A stretch of 64,000 nt of DNA from Verrucomicrobiaceae bacterium. GTDB taxonomy: Bacteria > Verrucomicrobiota > Verrucomicrobiia > Verrucomicrobiales > Verrucomicrobiaceae. A program made the position numbers and the translations under genes. The notes beneath the pieces are model-generated. The model made no database searches, was not told where the DNA came from, and was given only the letters and a program-made list of their open reading frames with translations. The stretch covers positions 372,001 to 436,000 of the forward strand of contig JAIBCL010000002.1 in NCBI GenBank assembly GCA_019694165.1. Reading direction: 5' to 3'. Numbering within the stretch: the first letter of the stretch is position 1; each line of letters opens with the position of its first letter. Shown here one piece after another: positions 26,276-36,200 of the stretch.

Positions 26276-27502
26276 ATGAACGCCACGTTCGATCAGCCGG
26301 TGTTTGTTGACAAAGCATCAGAATCTTCTCCTCCGACGTACTGTGATGCGCTCCTCCCGGCGTGGTTTTACCGCGAGCGCTGGCACGCCACGGCGGCGGC
26401 GGCGCTTTTGAGCGCGCTGGTCTGTCTGGCTGACATTGCCGTGGGTCGCGAATTCCAGGTCGTGCCGCTCTATCTGCTGCCGGTGGGACTGGCCACCTGG
26501 GTGGCCGGACGTGCCAGCGGCATGGGCGTGGCAGGTGCCTGCGCCGTGCTGTGGCTGGCGGGCGAGCTTCTTGAAAAGGCGAGCTACGTGCATGAACTCT
26601 CGCCGTATTCGAACGCTGCGGGCCTCTTTGTCACCTTTGCCGCCGTCTCATGGATCGTGGCCCGGCTGCACTCGGCCATGCATTCGCTCGAGGACACCGT
26701 TCAGCGGCGCACCGCCGCCCTGCTCTCCGAGATGGGCCGCCGCCAGCGCGCCGAAGAGGCGCGGTTGCGTGCGGAGCGCATGGCCGTCGTCGGCACCATG
26801 TCCGCCCAGCTCGCGCACGAGGTGCGCAATCCGCTCGGGTGCATCAAGCTCAACATCGATCTGCTCGGCCAGGAAATCACGGCCCTGGCAGGGACCAGCA
26901 CGCATCCGGCCGGAGAGAGCCTGACGCTGCTTGCGGAGTTCAATCGTGAGGTCATGCGCATCAAGCAGGTCGTGGATGGCTGCACCGGACTTGTCCGCCA
27001 CCAGCGCCTGGAGGCCCGGCCCCTGCGCGTGAACGAGTATCTGGAAAAGCAGTTGCGGTTTGTCCGCGGAGAGCTGGCCGCTGCGGGCGTGCGGCTCGTG
27101 CAGGATTTCGATCCTTGCGTCTCCGTCATTGAGAGCGATGGCACGCGTTTGTGGGAGGCCCTGCTCAATCTCATCCGCAACGCGCGGCAGGCGATGCCTG
27201 AAGGCGGCATGCTCACCGTCACCACAAAGACGGCCGATGCCGAGGTGCTCGTGAGCATCGCCGACACTGGAGGCGGCATCCCACCGGAGCACATGGACCG
27301 GCTTTACACGCCATTTTTCACCACCAAACCGGACGGCACGGGACTGGGCCTCGTGCTCGTGCATCAGGTGGTCAATGAACTGGGCGGCCACATTTCGTGC
27401 AGGAGCGAGGAAGGGCGTGGCACGGTGTTCACCATCTCACTGCCACGCGAGTGTCCGGTCGCGGCCTCCTGCGGCGGAGATTGTCTGGCTGAGACACGAT
27501 GA
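26276..27502 (+). CDS. Membrane sensor histidine kinase (HisKA/HATPase)
   Basis: The 408-aa protein starts at the ATG at 26276. Residues about 38-130 form four or five membrane helices with almost no external domain (VVPLYLLPVGLATWVAGRAS). A coiled linker follows (LEDTVQRRTAALLSEM), then the HisKA box MSAQLAHEVRNPLGCIKLNI with His181. The ATPase domain shows LLNLIRNARQAMPEGG, ADTGGGIPPEH and TGLGLVLVHQ. It differs from the NarL-type kinase at 18889, so it is not a duplicate. The stop overlaps the next gene's start (ATGA at 27499-27502), giving a cognate pair. Confidence 0.9.
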   Translation: MNATFDQPVFVDKASESSPPTYCDALLPAWFYRERWHATAAAALLSALVCLADIAVGREFQVVPLYLLPVGLATWVAGRASGMGVAGACAVLWLAGELLEKASYVHELSPYSNAAGLFVTFAAVSWIVARLHSAMHSLEDTVQRRTAALLSEMGRRQRAEEARLRAERMAVVGTMSAQLAHEVRNPLGCIKLNIDLLGQEITALAGTSTHPAGESLTLLAEFNREVMRIKQVVDGCTGLVRHQRLEARPLRVNEYLEKQLRFVRGELAAAGVRLVQDFDPCVSVIESDGTRLWEALLNLIRNARQAMPEGGMLTVTTKTADAEVLVSIADTGGGIPPEHMDRLYTPFFTTKPDGTGLGLVLVHQVVNELGGHISCRSEEGRGTVFTISLPRECPVAASCGGDCLAETR

Positions 27503-28017
27503 GCGCTGCGGAGCCAGAACCTGCCTCGCATGAAGATTCACCGGCCTCCGCGTCCGTGCAGGCTGCTCTCGTGGCGATGGCGTCACACACTCATCCACCG
27601 GGAACGACCGCCGGCGGTGTGCTCGGCGGCAGGCAGATTCTGGTCGTCGATGACGACAAATCGCTGCTTCACACCGTCGCCAAAGTGCTGCGCTCGAAGG
27701 GTGCCGGGGTGCTCGCCGCCGGCAGCGTCAGCGCTGCGGTATTCTGCCTCACTCGCAGCACCGGCCCGCTGGATCTCGTGATCACCGACCTGCGATTGCC
27801 CGTGGCAAGCGGCAGACTGATCCTGTCTGCCATGCGCACCTCGGCGCGCCAGGTGCCTGCCATCGTCATGACGGCGTATGCCACGCCCGCCCTGCGTGAC
27901 GAGTGCCTGGCACTCGGTGCCGACGCCTTCATCGAAAAGCCCTTCGACGCGACCGGCCTGCTCGCGGTCACCCACAGCGTGCTTCACGCCAGAGCCACGC
28001 GTGCGGATGCCCGATGA
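27499..28017 (+). CDS. Single-domain response regulator
   Basis: The 172-aa protein has a flexible Ala/Ser/Pro-rich N-terminus of about 45 residues, followed by one receiver domain: [15 protein letters not shown], phosphoacceptor Asp97 in [23 protein letters not shown] and [12 protein letters not shown]. All key residues (DD, D, T, K) are present, in contrast to the degenerate receiver at 21066. There is no output domain, so it probably works by protein contact or in a phosphorelay. It is translationally coupled to the kinase upstream. Confidence 0.88.
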   Translation: MSAAEPEPASHEDSPASASVQAALVAMASHTHPPGTTAGGVLGGRQILVVDDDKSLLHTVAKVLRSKGAGVLAAGSVSAAVFCLTRSTGPLDLVITDLRLPVASGRLILSAMRTSARQVPAIVMTAYATPALRDECLALGADAFIEKPFDATGLLAVTHSVLHARATRADAR

Positions 28018-28136
28018 CTCCACCCGCCGCTCTCCGTGCAGGACACGCCGGCGGCCTCAATGATTTCGCTCTTGCTGGCAGACTTATCCGGGCTATCGGA
28101 CACACACGCTTCAGACCAAACCTTCACATTCAAGCC

Positions 28137-28745
28137 ATGTCACACACGCTTCCTCCGCTTCCCTACGACAAAGCCGCGCTCGAGCCGCACATCGACGCAC
28201 AGACGATGGAAATCCATCATGGCCGCCATCACAACGCCTACGTGACGAATCTCAACAACGCCATCGCCGGCAAGGCCGATCTGGAGGCGATGAGCGTCGA
28301 GGACCTCTGCAAGAACATCGGCAAGGTGCCGTCCGAGATTCAGGCGCCGGTCCGCAACAACGGCGGCGGTCACTGGAATCACACCTTCTTCTGGAACATC
28401 ATGGGACCGAACGCCGGTGGTACGCCTGCGGGCGCGCTGGCGGATGCGATCAGTGCGGCCTTCGGCAGCTTCGATGCTTTCAAGGAAGCCTTCGCCAAGG
28501 CAGCCGTGGGCCGGTTCGGCTCCGGCTGGGCATGGTTGGTGAAGAAGGACGGCAAGCTCGCCATCACCTCGACTCCGAACCAGGACAACCCGTTGATGGA
28601 CGGCTCCGGCACGCCCTTGCTCGGCCTCGACGTCTGGGAGCACGCCTACTACCTCAAGTATCAGAACAAACGGCCCGACTATATCGCCGCATGGTGGAAC
28701 GTCGTGAACTGGAATGCCGTGGCCGAACGTTTTGCGAAGGCGTGA
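28137..28745 (+). CDS. sodA: Superoxide dismutase, Fe/Mn family, Mn-type residues
   Basis: The 202-aa enzyme starts at the ATG at 28137 ([20 protein letters not shown]). Metal ligands by family pattern are His27, His82, Asp165 and His169 (DVWEHAYYL). The Gly at position 78 and Gln149 (TPNQDNPLM) are the arrangement typical of manganese enzymes, where iron enzymes carry the Gln in the first domain; the metal is inferred from this. It has no signal peptide, so it is cytoplasmic. A hairpin terminator follows the stop. There is no Shine-Dalgarno sequence, but a 12-base direct repeat brackets the start codon. Confidence 0.95.
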   Translation: MSHTLPPLPYDKAALEPHIDAQTMEIHHGRHHNAYVTNLNNAIAGKADLEAMSVEDLCKNIGKVPSEIQAPVRNNGGGHWNHTFFWNIMGPNAGGTPAGALADAISAAFGSFDAFKEAFAKAAVGRFGSGWAWLVKKDGKLAITSTPNQDNPLMDGSGTPLLGLDVWEHAYYLKYQNKRPDYIAAWWNVVNWNAVAERFAKA

Positions 28746-28776
28746 TCGGCGTAATCCTCACCACACCCACGACCCA

Positions 28777-28815
28777 AGCGCGGCGCGCCGGCAACGGACG
28801 CCGCGCTTTCGTTTC
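28777..28815 (+). terminator. Rho-independent terminator after the superoxide dismutase gene
   Basis: Perfect 9-base arms AGCGCGGCG (28777-28785) and CGCCGCGCT (28799-28807) enclose a 13-base loop and are followed by TTCGTTTCC. It begins about 30 bases after the stop at 28745. Confidence 0.75.
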
Positions 28816-28939
28816 CGCCCCTCGCATGATTCCGACGCCCAAGCTCACGGCAATCCGGCGGAGGCCGCGGGCAAATCCGGCGGTTTGCCCGCGGACAAGA
28901 CGCGGCTGACACTCTCCACCCCTGTCTCGAATCCCTCAT

Positions 28940-30169
28940 ATGAAACTCCACTTCCACCTCATCGCCGCCATCGTCAGCGCCTTGCAGGATGTGTTCGTCG
29001 ATGGCCGCTACGCGGACCGCGTGATCGAGTTTCACTTCAAGCAGCACCCAAAGTGGGGCGCGCGCGACCGGCGCCTCTTCGCGGAGAGCATTTACGACAT
29101 CGTGCGTTGGTGGCGCTGGCAGTGGCATCTCGCGGGTTTGCCCGACCCGCTGTGTCTCGATCCCGCCGCGATCACGCCGCAGCGTGTCTGGCATGTGTGG
29201 GCGGCTTACTGGGTGGACAAGGGAGAGTTCCTTCCGCCCTTCCCCGAAGTCGCCGGCTTCAATCCCTCCAACGTCACGCCGCTCCGTGGCGCCAAGGCCA
29301 CCCCCGCCCTGCGCGCGTCGGTGCCGGACTGGCTTTACGAACTCGGCCGGCGCGAACTCGGCGGCCAGTGGCCCGCCGTCCTCGAAACACTGAACCTGCC
29401 CGCCGACGTCTTCCTCCGTGCGAACGAACTCAAGATTACCACCGCCGATCTCAAGAAGCGCCTTGCCGCCGAGGACATCCACGCAAACCAGATCTCCGGC
29501 CTGCCCGGCGCGCTCCGGCTCACCGAGCGCAAAAACGTGTTCCAGTCCGCTGCTTTCCGCGAAGGGCTTTTCGAAGTGCAGGATGCCGCCTCGCAGCGCA
29601 TCGCGCCTTTTCTCCAGGCCGGGCCGGGGATGAAAGTCATCGATGCCTGCGCCGGGGCCGGCGGCAAGTCGCTGCATCTCGCCGCCCTGATGAAGAACAA
29701 GGGCCGCGTCATCGCGCTCGACGTCCACGACTTCAAATTGAAGGAGCTGCGCAAGCGCGCCGCCCGCGCCGGTGCCGACGTAATCGAAACCCGCCTCCTC
29801 GAGGACACGAAGACGATCAAACGCCTCGCCGCTCATGCGGATCGAGTCCTGCTCGATGTCCCCTGCTCGGGCCTTGGCGTCCTGCGCCGGAATCCCGACG
29901 CCAAGTGGAAGCTCTCGCCCGAAGAGATCGAGCGTCTGCAAAAGCTCCAGGCAGAAATCCTCGCCAGCCACTCCCGCATGGTGAAGCCCGGCGGAAAGCT
30001 GGTGTACGCCACATGCAGCATTCTCCCTGGAGAGAACCAAAAACAAATCGCCGCCTTCCTCGCCGCGAACCCTGATGTGTGGGCGCTCGAAGACGAACTG
30101 ACGCTGCTTCCAGGAGGAGACAACACGGGCGATGGCTTCTACGCAGCCCGGCTCGCGCGAGCGACATAA
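28940..30169 (+). CDS. RsmB/NOP family RNA m5C methyltransferase
   Basis: This 409-aa protein has an N-terminal NusB-like helical region (residues about 1-150) and a C-terminal Rossmann methyltransferase. SAM-binding motif I is VIDACAGAGGKSLHLAALM. Motif IV is LLDVPCSGLGVLRRNPDAKW and motif VI is LVYATCSILPGENQKQI. The two cysteines in PCSG and TCS are the release and catalytic residues of RNA m5C methyltransferases. The target is probably 16S rRNA, as for RsmB, but a tRNA target is possible. It stands alone after the terminator at 28777, followed by a convergent gene. Confidence 0.9.
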   Translation: MKLHFHLIAAIVSALQDVFVDGRYADRVIEFHFKQHPKWGARDRRLFAESIYDIVRWWRWQWHLAGLPDPLCLDPAAITPQRVWHVWAAYWVDKGEFLPPFPEVAGFNPSNVTPLRGAKATPALRASVPDWLYELGRRELGGQWPAVLETLNLPADVFLRANELKITTADLKKRLAAEDIHANQISGLPGALRLTERKNVFQSAAFREGLFEVQDAASQRIAPFLQAGPGMKVIDACAGAGGKSLHLAALMKNKGRVIALDVHDFKLKELRKRAARAGADVIETRLLEDTKTIKRLAAHADRVLLDVPCSGLGVLRRNPDAKWKLSPEEIERLQKLQAEILASHSRMVKPGGKLVYATCSILPGENQKQIAAFLAANPDVWALEDELTLLPGGDNTGDGFYAARLARAT

Positions 30170-30192
30170 GGGGACGCTTCCAGTCACGCATG

Positions 30193-30273
30193 CAGTGCCC
30201 CGTCCGGCACTGTGCTCGCGCGGAGCGCAGGCCGCCGCACAGGCGGAGGGCCTGGATCGTCGCAGCATCCGGT
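30193..30273. terminator. Candidate hairpins between convergent genes
   Basis: CAGTGCC and GGCACTG (30193-30199 and 30206-30212) form a 7-base stem with a 6-base loop just after the methyltransferase stop. A second stem, CAGGCC/GGCCTG, lies shortly downstream. There is no T-run, so terminator function is uncertain, but convergence with the gene ending at 30319 makes it plausible. Confidence 0.3.
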
Positions 30274-30318
30274 GACACCAGATGGATTTGCGCGTGTGCG
30301 GCGCGGGGACGGACTCGC

Positions 30319-31188
30319 CTACGGGGTCTCCGCTATCCGCACTGCGGCCTCCAACAACCGCTCCCGCACGGGCCGGGAGCGGGCGGCGATCTCGCGCTGG
30401 AGGGACTCGTATTCCTCGCGGCCTTCGGCGGTTTCGATGCGGACAGGGGCGCAACCGAGATCACGCAGATCGTACGGGCTGGCGCGCATGTCGAGATCGC
30501 GCCCGGCGAGTGCGAGGAGAAATGCTTCGGCGATGAGATCGGAGCCGCACCACGGCCAGAGTTTTGTCGCCCACTTGTAGATGTCCATGTTGGCATGGAG
30601 GCATGCGGGCTGCTCGAGATCGGAACGCGAGTCGAGCGTGGGCGCGAAGGCATTCAACGGACGGGCCGCGGGCGTGAAAAACCGGAAGGCGTCATAGTGC
30701 GTGCAACAGAGCGACTGTGACTCGACAAAGCGTGCGAGTTCATCGGGCGGCAGCCGCAGCCGCCAGCCCTGGTGCCGGATCTCAGCGTCGGATTGCCGGT
30801 AAACCATCGCCCACTCGTGAAGTCCGTAGCAGCGGAAGCGCGGGGGCCGGTCGAGGATGGCGCGGCACAGGGTGGCGATCCAGCGCGCGGTGCCGCGCAT
30901 CCGCAAGTCGAGCCGGGAGACATCGAGGCCGCACCGCGCGCCGCTGCACGTCATCTTGCCTGCGCCGAGCCAGGGACTGGCGGCGAGATCGACATCGGTC
31001 ACACCATCGAGCCACACGCCTGACGGCGGCAGCCACTGCTTCAATTTCGCCGGCGCGAAGCCGTAGTAGGTGAAGAGGAAATCGTGCACGGGGTGCCGCG
31101 CCCCGCGGCTCCGGCGCTCGACGTAGGCATCCGCATAGGGCGCGACCTTGAGGCGATGCTGCTCGATGCACTCCCGCCAGCCGGTCAT
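30319..31188 (-). CDS. Uncharacterised protein (HPV-DFLF-YYG motif family)
   Basis: The 289-aa protein starts at the ATG at 31188 (MTGWRECIEQHRLKVAPYAD). The conserved-looking N-terminal block is ARHPVHDFLFTYYGFAPAKLKQW. Later come LHEWAMVYRQ and a Cys/His-containing CCTHYDAFRFFT segment. I recall similar proteins carrying a '3-methyladenine DNA glycosylase' label in databases, but I see no helix-hairpin-helix or known glycosylase active site, so I do not adopt it. No signal peptide or membrane helix is visible. Its stop codon ends the gene 131 bases short of the convergent methyltransferase, and mgtE lies immediately upstream with no gap, suggesting one transcript. Confidence 0.75.
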   Translation of the reverse strand: MTGWRECIEQHRLKVAPYADAYVERRSRGARHPVHDFLFTYYGFAPAKLKQWLPPSGVWLDGVTDVDLAASPWLGAGKMTCSGARCGLDVSRLDLRMRGTARWIATLCRAILDRPPRFRCYGLHEWAMVYRQSDAEIRHQGWRLRLPPDELARFVESQSLCCTHYDAFRFFTPAARPLNAFAPTLDSRSDLEQPACLHANMDIYKWATKLWPWCGSDLIAEAFLLALAGRDLDMRASPYDLRDLGCAPVRIETAEGREEYESLQREIAARSRPVRERLLEAAVRIAETP

Positions 31189-32397
31189 CTATTTCACGAG
31201 GAGGGTGGCCAGGCCGAGGAAGGTGCCCATGCTGATCACGTCGGTGGCGGTGGTGAGGAAGATGCTCGATGCCGTGGCGGGATCAGCACCGAGCTTGCGC
31301 AGCGCCAGCGGGATGAGCACGCCGCTGAGGCCGCTCACGATGCAGCTGGCCACCATCGCCAGCCACACCACGATGCCGAGTGTCAATGCACTGTCGCTGC
31401 CATGCATCCGCGCATAGATGAACATGCCGATGCCCGCCGAGATGCCGACGAATGCGCCGTTGAGCAGGCCGAGAAGTCCTTCCTTGATCACGAGACGCCG
31501 CTCCTCGCCTGATTTCAAATCGCCCAGCGTCATGCCGCGCAACGCCACGGCCAGCGCCTGGCAGCCGGTGTTCCCCGACTGCCCGGCGAGAACGGGAAGA
31601 AACACGGCGAGCAAGACAATCCGGGAAAGCGTGTGCTCGAACAGGCCGACGACCGCGGCGGCGACGAAGCAGGTGAGCAGATTCACCTGCAGCCAGGGAT
31701 GGCGGAACTTGAAGCTGCGCGCCAGCGGCGTGGAGAGACGCTCCTCCTTCTCGACACCCACCATGCTGCCGGCCTGCGCGCTGATCTCGATGGCGCGCGC
31801 CTCGAAGAGGTTTTGCCCGCGCACCAGGCCCACGAGGCGGCCTTCGCCGTCGCACACGGGGTACACGGGATAGTGCCGGTTCACCGTGGCCTTCATCGCC
31901 CCGGTGAGCTCCATCTCGGGCCGCAGCGCGAAGATGGTGCCGAGCATGATTTCACTGAGTTTCTGCTGCGGCTCCGCGAGCATCAGGTCGCGCATGACGA
32001 GGATGCCGAGCAGCTTGTCCTGCTCGTCCGTCACGTAGCCGTAAGTGATGAAGGCGCGCTTCGTCAGCTTGCGCAGCGCCTCGATCGTGTCGCGCACGGT
32101 CATCGTCGGCCGGAAGACCGCCACCGGCGGCTCCATCAGCCAGCCGACACTGTCTTCTGGAAATTGTTCGTTGCGCGTCCACTGCCGGGCCTTCTCAGGC
32201 GGGGCGGCCGCGAGGATCTCCGCGCGCCTTTGGTCGCTCAACTCGTGAAACACCTGCTGGGCAACGAGCGGATTGATCAAGCCGAGCGCAGCGGCGGCAT
32301 CATCATCGCCCTGCTTCTCCAGCATTTCCGCCGCCTCATGCGGCGCCAGCTTCACCAGGTCGGCGGCCAGTTTGTCCAATTCTTCTCGCGCGATCAT
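31189..32397 (-). CDS. mgtE: MgtE-family magnesium transporter
   Basis: The 402-aa protein starts at the ATG at 32397 (MIAREELDKLAADLVKLAPH). The cytosolic MgtE_N domain covers residues about 1-110. Tandem CBS domains follow (about 115-245; ITYGYVTDEQDKLLGILVMR and YPVYPVCDGEGRLVGLVRG). Five membrane helices form the C-terminal channel with the signature VLAGQSGNTGCQALAVALRG. The CBS/N domains gate the channel by intracellular magnesium. Upstream in-frame sequence to 32712 is Arg/Ser/Pro-rich and is rejected as coding. The gene abuts the uncharacterised gene at 30319-31188. Confidence 0.93.
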   Translation of the reverse strand: MIAREELDKLAADLVKLAPHEAAEMLEKQGDDDAAAALGLINPLVAQQVFHELSDQRRAEILAAAPPEKARQWTRNEQFPEDSVGWLMEPPVAVFRPTMTVRDTIEALRKLTKRAFITYGYVTDEQDKLLGILVMRDLMLAEPQQKLSEIMLGTIFALRPEMELTGAMKATVNRHYPVYPVCDGEGRLVGLVRGQNLFEARAIEISAQAGSMVGVEKEERLSTPLARSFKFRHPWLQVNLLTCFVAAAVVGLFEHTLSRIVLLAVFLPVLAGQSGNTGCQALAVALRGMTLGDLKSGEERRLVIKEGLLGLLNGAFVGISAGIGMFIYARMHGSDSALTLGIVVWLAMVASCIVSGLSGVLIPLALRKLGADPATASSIFLTTATDVISMGTFLGLATLLVK

Positions 32398-32488
32398 GGC
32401 CGGAATTCTCCGGCATTTGCCGGAGGCCGCAAGCGGAGAACCGGAGGGTGGTGGGATGCGGGGCAGCGCGCGCCGCACCGCACACGCA

Positions 32489-33007
32489 TCACAGAAACGC
32501 CAGCACGCCAAAGTAAGAACCGGCGGCGGCGAGCACGAGGCTGGCGTACCACATGAGCTTCCAGCGCGTGAGGATGGCCACGGAGGCGATGACGACGGCG
32601 ATCTGCAGCAGCAGCGCGGCCTGGTCGCACTTGTCATTGATCTCGCCGCTGGCCGTGGCTTCATCGACAAGTTGCTTCGCCTCGCCGCCGATTTTTTCCT
32701 TTTCCGCGCCATAGCGCTCGATCTCCAACTTCATCTCGTCGAGCTTTTTCGCGGCCTCGCCAGACGCGGCGGAGGGCGAGAGCTTGATCATGTCGGCCTC
32801 GAACTCACGCAGGCTCTGCTTGATGCTTTTGCTCTGAAAGTAGGCCCATTTGTTGGTCGCCTCATTGGTCTTGAGGATGGAGTCGGTCTTGGCGTTGTCT
32901 CCCTTGTTGTCGATGAAGGAGAGAAGGACGGCCATGATGGCGATGGAGATCGCGATGGCACGTTCGAAGGGATCCTTGGCTTCCGGAAGTTCGGGTGCGT
33001 CGGGCAT
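32489..33007 (-). CDS. DUF4337 family membrane protein
   Basis: The 172-aa protein begins with an acidic segment and DPFERAIAISIAIMAVLLSFI, a membrane helix near residues 17-32. A charged helical middle follows (NKWAYFQSKSIKQSLREFEADMI, about 45-125, probably coiled coil). Two C-terminal helices end it (about 130-172). This matches the layout of DUF4337 proteins, which have no known function. It lies 91 bases upstream of mgtE on the same strand. Confidence 0.88.
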   Translation of the reverse strand: MPDAPELPEAKDPFERAIAISIAIMAVLLSFIDNKGDNAKTDSILKTNEATNKWAYFQSKSIKQSLREFEADMIKLSPSAASGEAAKKLDEMKLEIERYGAEKEKIGGEAKQLVDEATASGEINDKCDQAALLLQIAVVIASVAILTRWKLMWYASLVLAAAGSYFGVLAFL

Positions 33008-33207
33008 GGGTTGCGGGGTGCTGGGGTGGGTGTTGCGCGTGGTCGGGAGGCAACCACAAGAACAATGAACTCAAACAATGCCAGTCGAATTCAGCGCCTT
33101 TGCCGTCCCGGAATCCACGGCTCCCGGATGGTTCGGCCCGTCCGCTTCGGCCAAAAGTCACGTTGAACGTTGCCTCCCCGCCGGCGTCCCATTACCGTTT
33201 CCGCCTC

Positions 33208-36200
33208 ATGCCCGCCCGACGCTTCATCATCGCCGGTGCCATCGCCATTTTCGCGATGGCCTCCGCGGCGTCGGCGCAAAACTCAGTGGGTGACGTGCTC
33301 GGCGCACCCGGCCTCGATCTGCGCGATCCAGTGCGGCGGCAGAACGCCGTGAACGCGCTCGATGCGCTGATGACGGCAAAGCATCAGGCCGCACGCGCGC
33401 GGGCGGCGCAGCTTGGGCTGCCGCCTCGCACCGTGTTCGCGAACGGGCGCATCGTGGAGATCGCGGACTTTGCGGGCACCAAGCCGCTGTATTTTACGAC
33501 GACCAATGTGAACGCGGCCATCTCCACCGGCGCGAATCTCCTGCAGGCCGCCCCCTACTCGGTGAGCGGCGGCGGTTTCACTGTCGGCATCTGGGACGGT
33601 GGCGGCGTGCGTTCCACGCACCAGGAGCTGACCGGGCGGGTGACCATCAAGGACGGCGCGGCGCTCGCGGATCACTCCACCCATGTCGGCGGCACCATCG
33701 GTGCTCTCGGCATCAATGCGGCGGCGAAAGGCATGGCACCGGCGGTTAGCATCGACTCTTATGAGTGGACGAACGACAAGACCGAGATGACCTCGCGCGG
33801 CGCGTCCTATCCAGGAGAGGCAGGGAAGATTTATCTCAGCAACCACAGCTATGGCTACGTCAGCGGCTGGAACTACACCGGCCTCGCCTCGCCGAAGTGG
33901 AACTGGTACGGCTCCGGCACCACGAGCACGGGTTTCGATCCTGACTTCGGCAAATACGAAACCAATGCGCGGGACACGGACCTCCTGGCCGTCAGCCTGC
34001 CATACTACCTCATCGTGCGCAGCGCGGGAAACGACCGGCAGGACAATCCGGCTACGGGCGACCCCGTCTCGCTGAGCACGAGCACGACCAGTGCTGTCAC
34101 TTATGATCCCGCTCTGCATCCGGCTGGGGATGCCGTCTATCGCGGCGGCGGCTATGACACGATCAGCTTCGACGCCGTGGCGAAGGACGTGCTCACCATC
34201 GGTTCCGTCGGTGATGCAGTGAGCGGAGGCACGCGCTCGCTCGCAGACGCATACATGTCGTACTATTCATCGTGGGGCCCCACTGACGACGGGCGCATCA
34301 AGCCGGACCTCGTCGCGAATGGCGAATGGCTCTACTCGTCCTTCTCGTCAGGCGATGCGGCCTACAACTACATGAGCGGCACGAGCATGGCGACTCCGAA
34401 CGCCACCGGCTCCGCCACGCTCGTCATTCATTGGTGGGACACGCTCTTCCCCGGCCATGCCCTGCGCGCCAGCACGCTCAAGGCGCTGCTCATCGAGACG
34501 GCGGACGACCTGGGCAACGTGGGTCCGGACTATCAATACGGCTGGGGCCTCGTCAATGTGAAGGCCGCCGCCGATCTCGCGCAGGCTTACAAGAACAGCT
34601 CCGGCACCCGGCGCATGATCGAGGATCAGATCACCACCACGACCACAACGCGCAGCTACTCCTTCACATGGGACGGCAGCAGCCCCATCCGCGCCACGCT
34701 GTGCTGGACAGATCCCGCCGGCACAGCGACGAGCTCCGCCGACCTGCGCACTGCGCGGCTCGTGAACAATCTCGACCTCAAGGTCACCGGCCCCACGGGC
34801 ACCGTGCATCTGCCCTGGGTGATGCCCTTCGTCGGCGACTGGACGAATGCAAAGCTCTCCGCGCCTGCGATCACCGGCGTGAACAATACGGACAACGTCG
34901 AGCGTGTGGACATCGCAGCGCCCCCGGTGGCCGGACTCTACACGGCCACGGTCACCTACACCGGCACGCTGACAAACAACACGCAGAATTTCTCGCTCGT
35001 GCTTTCCGGCGGCGTGGCCAGCGCCACCGCGCCGGTGCCGACGCTCACCACCGTATCCCCGAACACCGGCAATGGCGGCGCGATGACCTTGAGCGTGGCA
35101 GGCACCGGATTCCATCTCGGCGCGAACGTGAAGCTGACAAAGAGCGGCCAGCCGGATGTGAAGGCTGCGGGGCAGGAAATCCGCGGCGATGCCGCCACCG
35201 TCCGCGTGAACACCGCCGGCATGGCGCCCGGTCTCTGGAATGTGGTCGTCGTGAATCCCGACGGCCAGACCGCCACGCTGGCGAACTCTTTCAGCGTCAT
35301 GTCCGCGATTCTCAGCGAGTCTTTCGAGTCCGGTGCGGCAGGCTGGACTCACAGCCCGACTTCGCCTTACACGACCGACAACTGGGCGCAGGTCACAACG
35401 CTGAGTCACTCCACCACCCATTCGTTCTATGGCACCGGCCCCACGACCAAGAACATCGACGACCTTTACTCGCCCGCTGCCGCCATCCCCGCCGGCTCGA
35501 CGAATTTGCAGCTCAGCTTCTGGCACAACTACAACTTCCAGTCCGCCAAGGACGGCGGCGTGCTCGAGTTCTCGGTGGACGGGGGCGCGTGGTTCGATGT
35601 CACCGCGACAGGCTCCGGCGCGGCGTTTGCCAGCGGCAGCTACCCGTCCACGATCAGCTCCAGCACCAGCCCGATCAACGGCCGCAAAGCGTGGAGCGGC
35701 AACGCATCCTCCTCGTGGTCGCAGGTGATCGTAAATCTCACGGACAACACGAAGTACGCCGGCCACACCTTCCGCGCGCGCTGGCGGCTCGCGACGAATA
35801 CAGGCACGGCCAGCACCGGCTGGTATGTGGATGATGTCCTGCTGGCCGGTGCCGTGCCCGTGGTGAATCTCGCGCCCGCCATCGCCACCGCCGCCGCAGC
35901 CACGCCGTCTCCGTTCGCGGGCACGAGCACGCAGCTCAGCGTGCTCGGCAGCGATGATGGCGGCGAGTCCGGACTTACCTACACTTGGTCCGCCATCGGC
36001 GGCACCTTCCTGCGGCCGGTGAGCTTCAGCGAGAACGGCACGAACGCGGCGAAGAACACCACGGCCGCCGTCCAGATCGCCGGTGACTACACCTTCGCCG
36101 TCACTGTGCGCGATGCCCAGGGCCTCACCGCCACGAGCAGCGTCGATGTCACCGTCGAGCAAACGGCCGCCGGAGTCACGGTCACGCCAGCCAGCGCCAC

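Noticed and set aside
30319..31188. 3-methyladenine DNA glycosylase label
   Set aside because: I recall the label from database entries for similar proteins, but no helix-hairpin-helix or glycosylase active-site motif can be seen.
32398..32712. In-frame 105-codon extension of mgtE
   Set aside because: It is Arg/Ser/Pro-rich and runs antisense-like through the intergenic region and the end of the DUF4337 gene. MgtE_N begins at the ATG at 32397.
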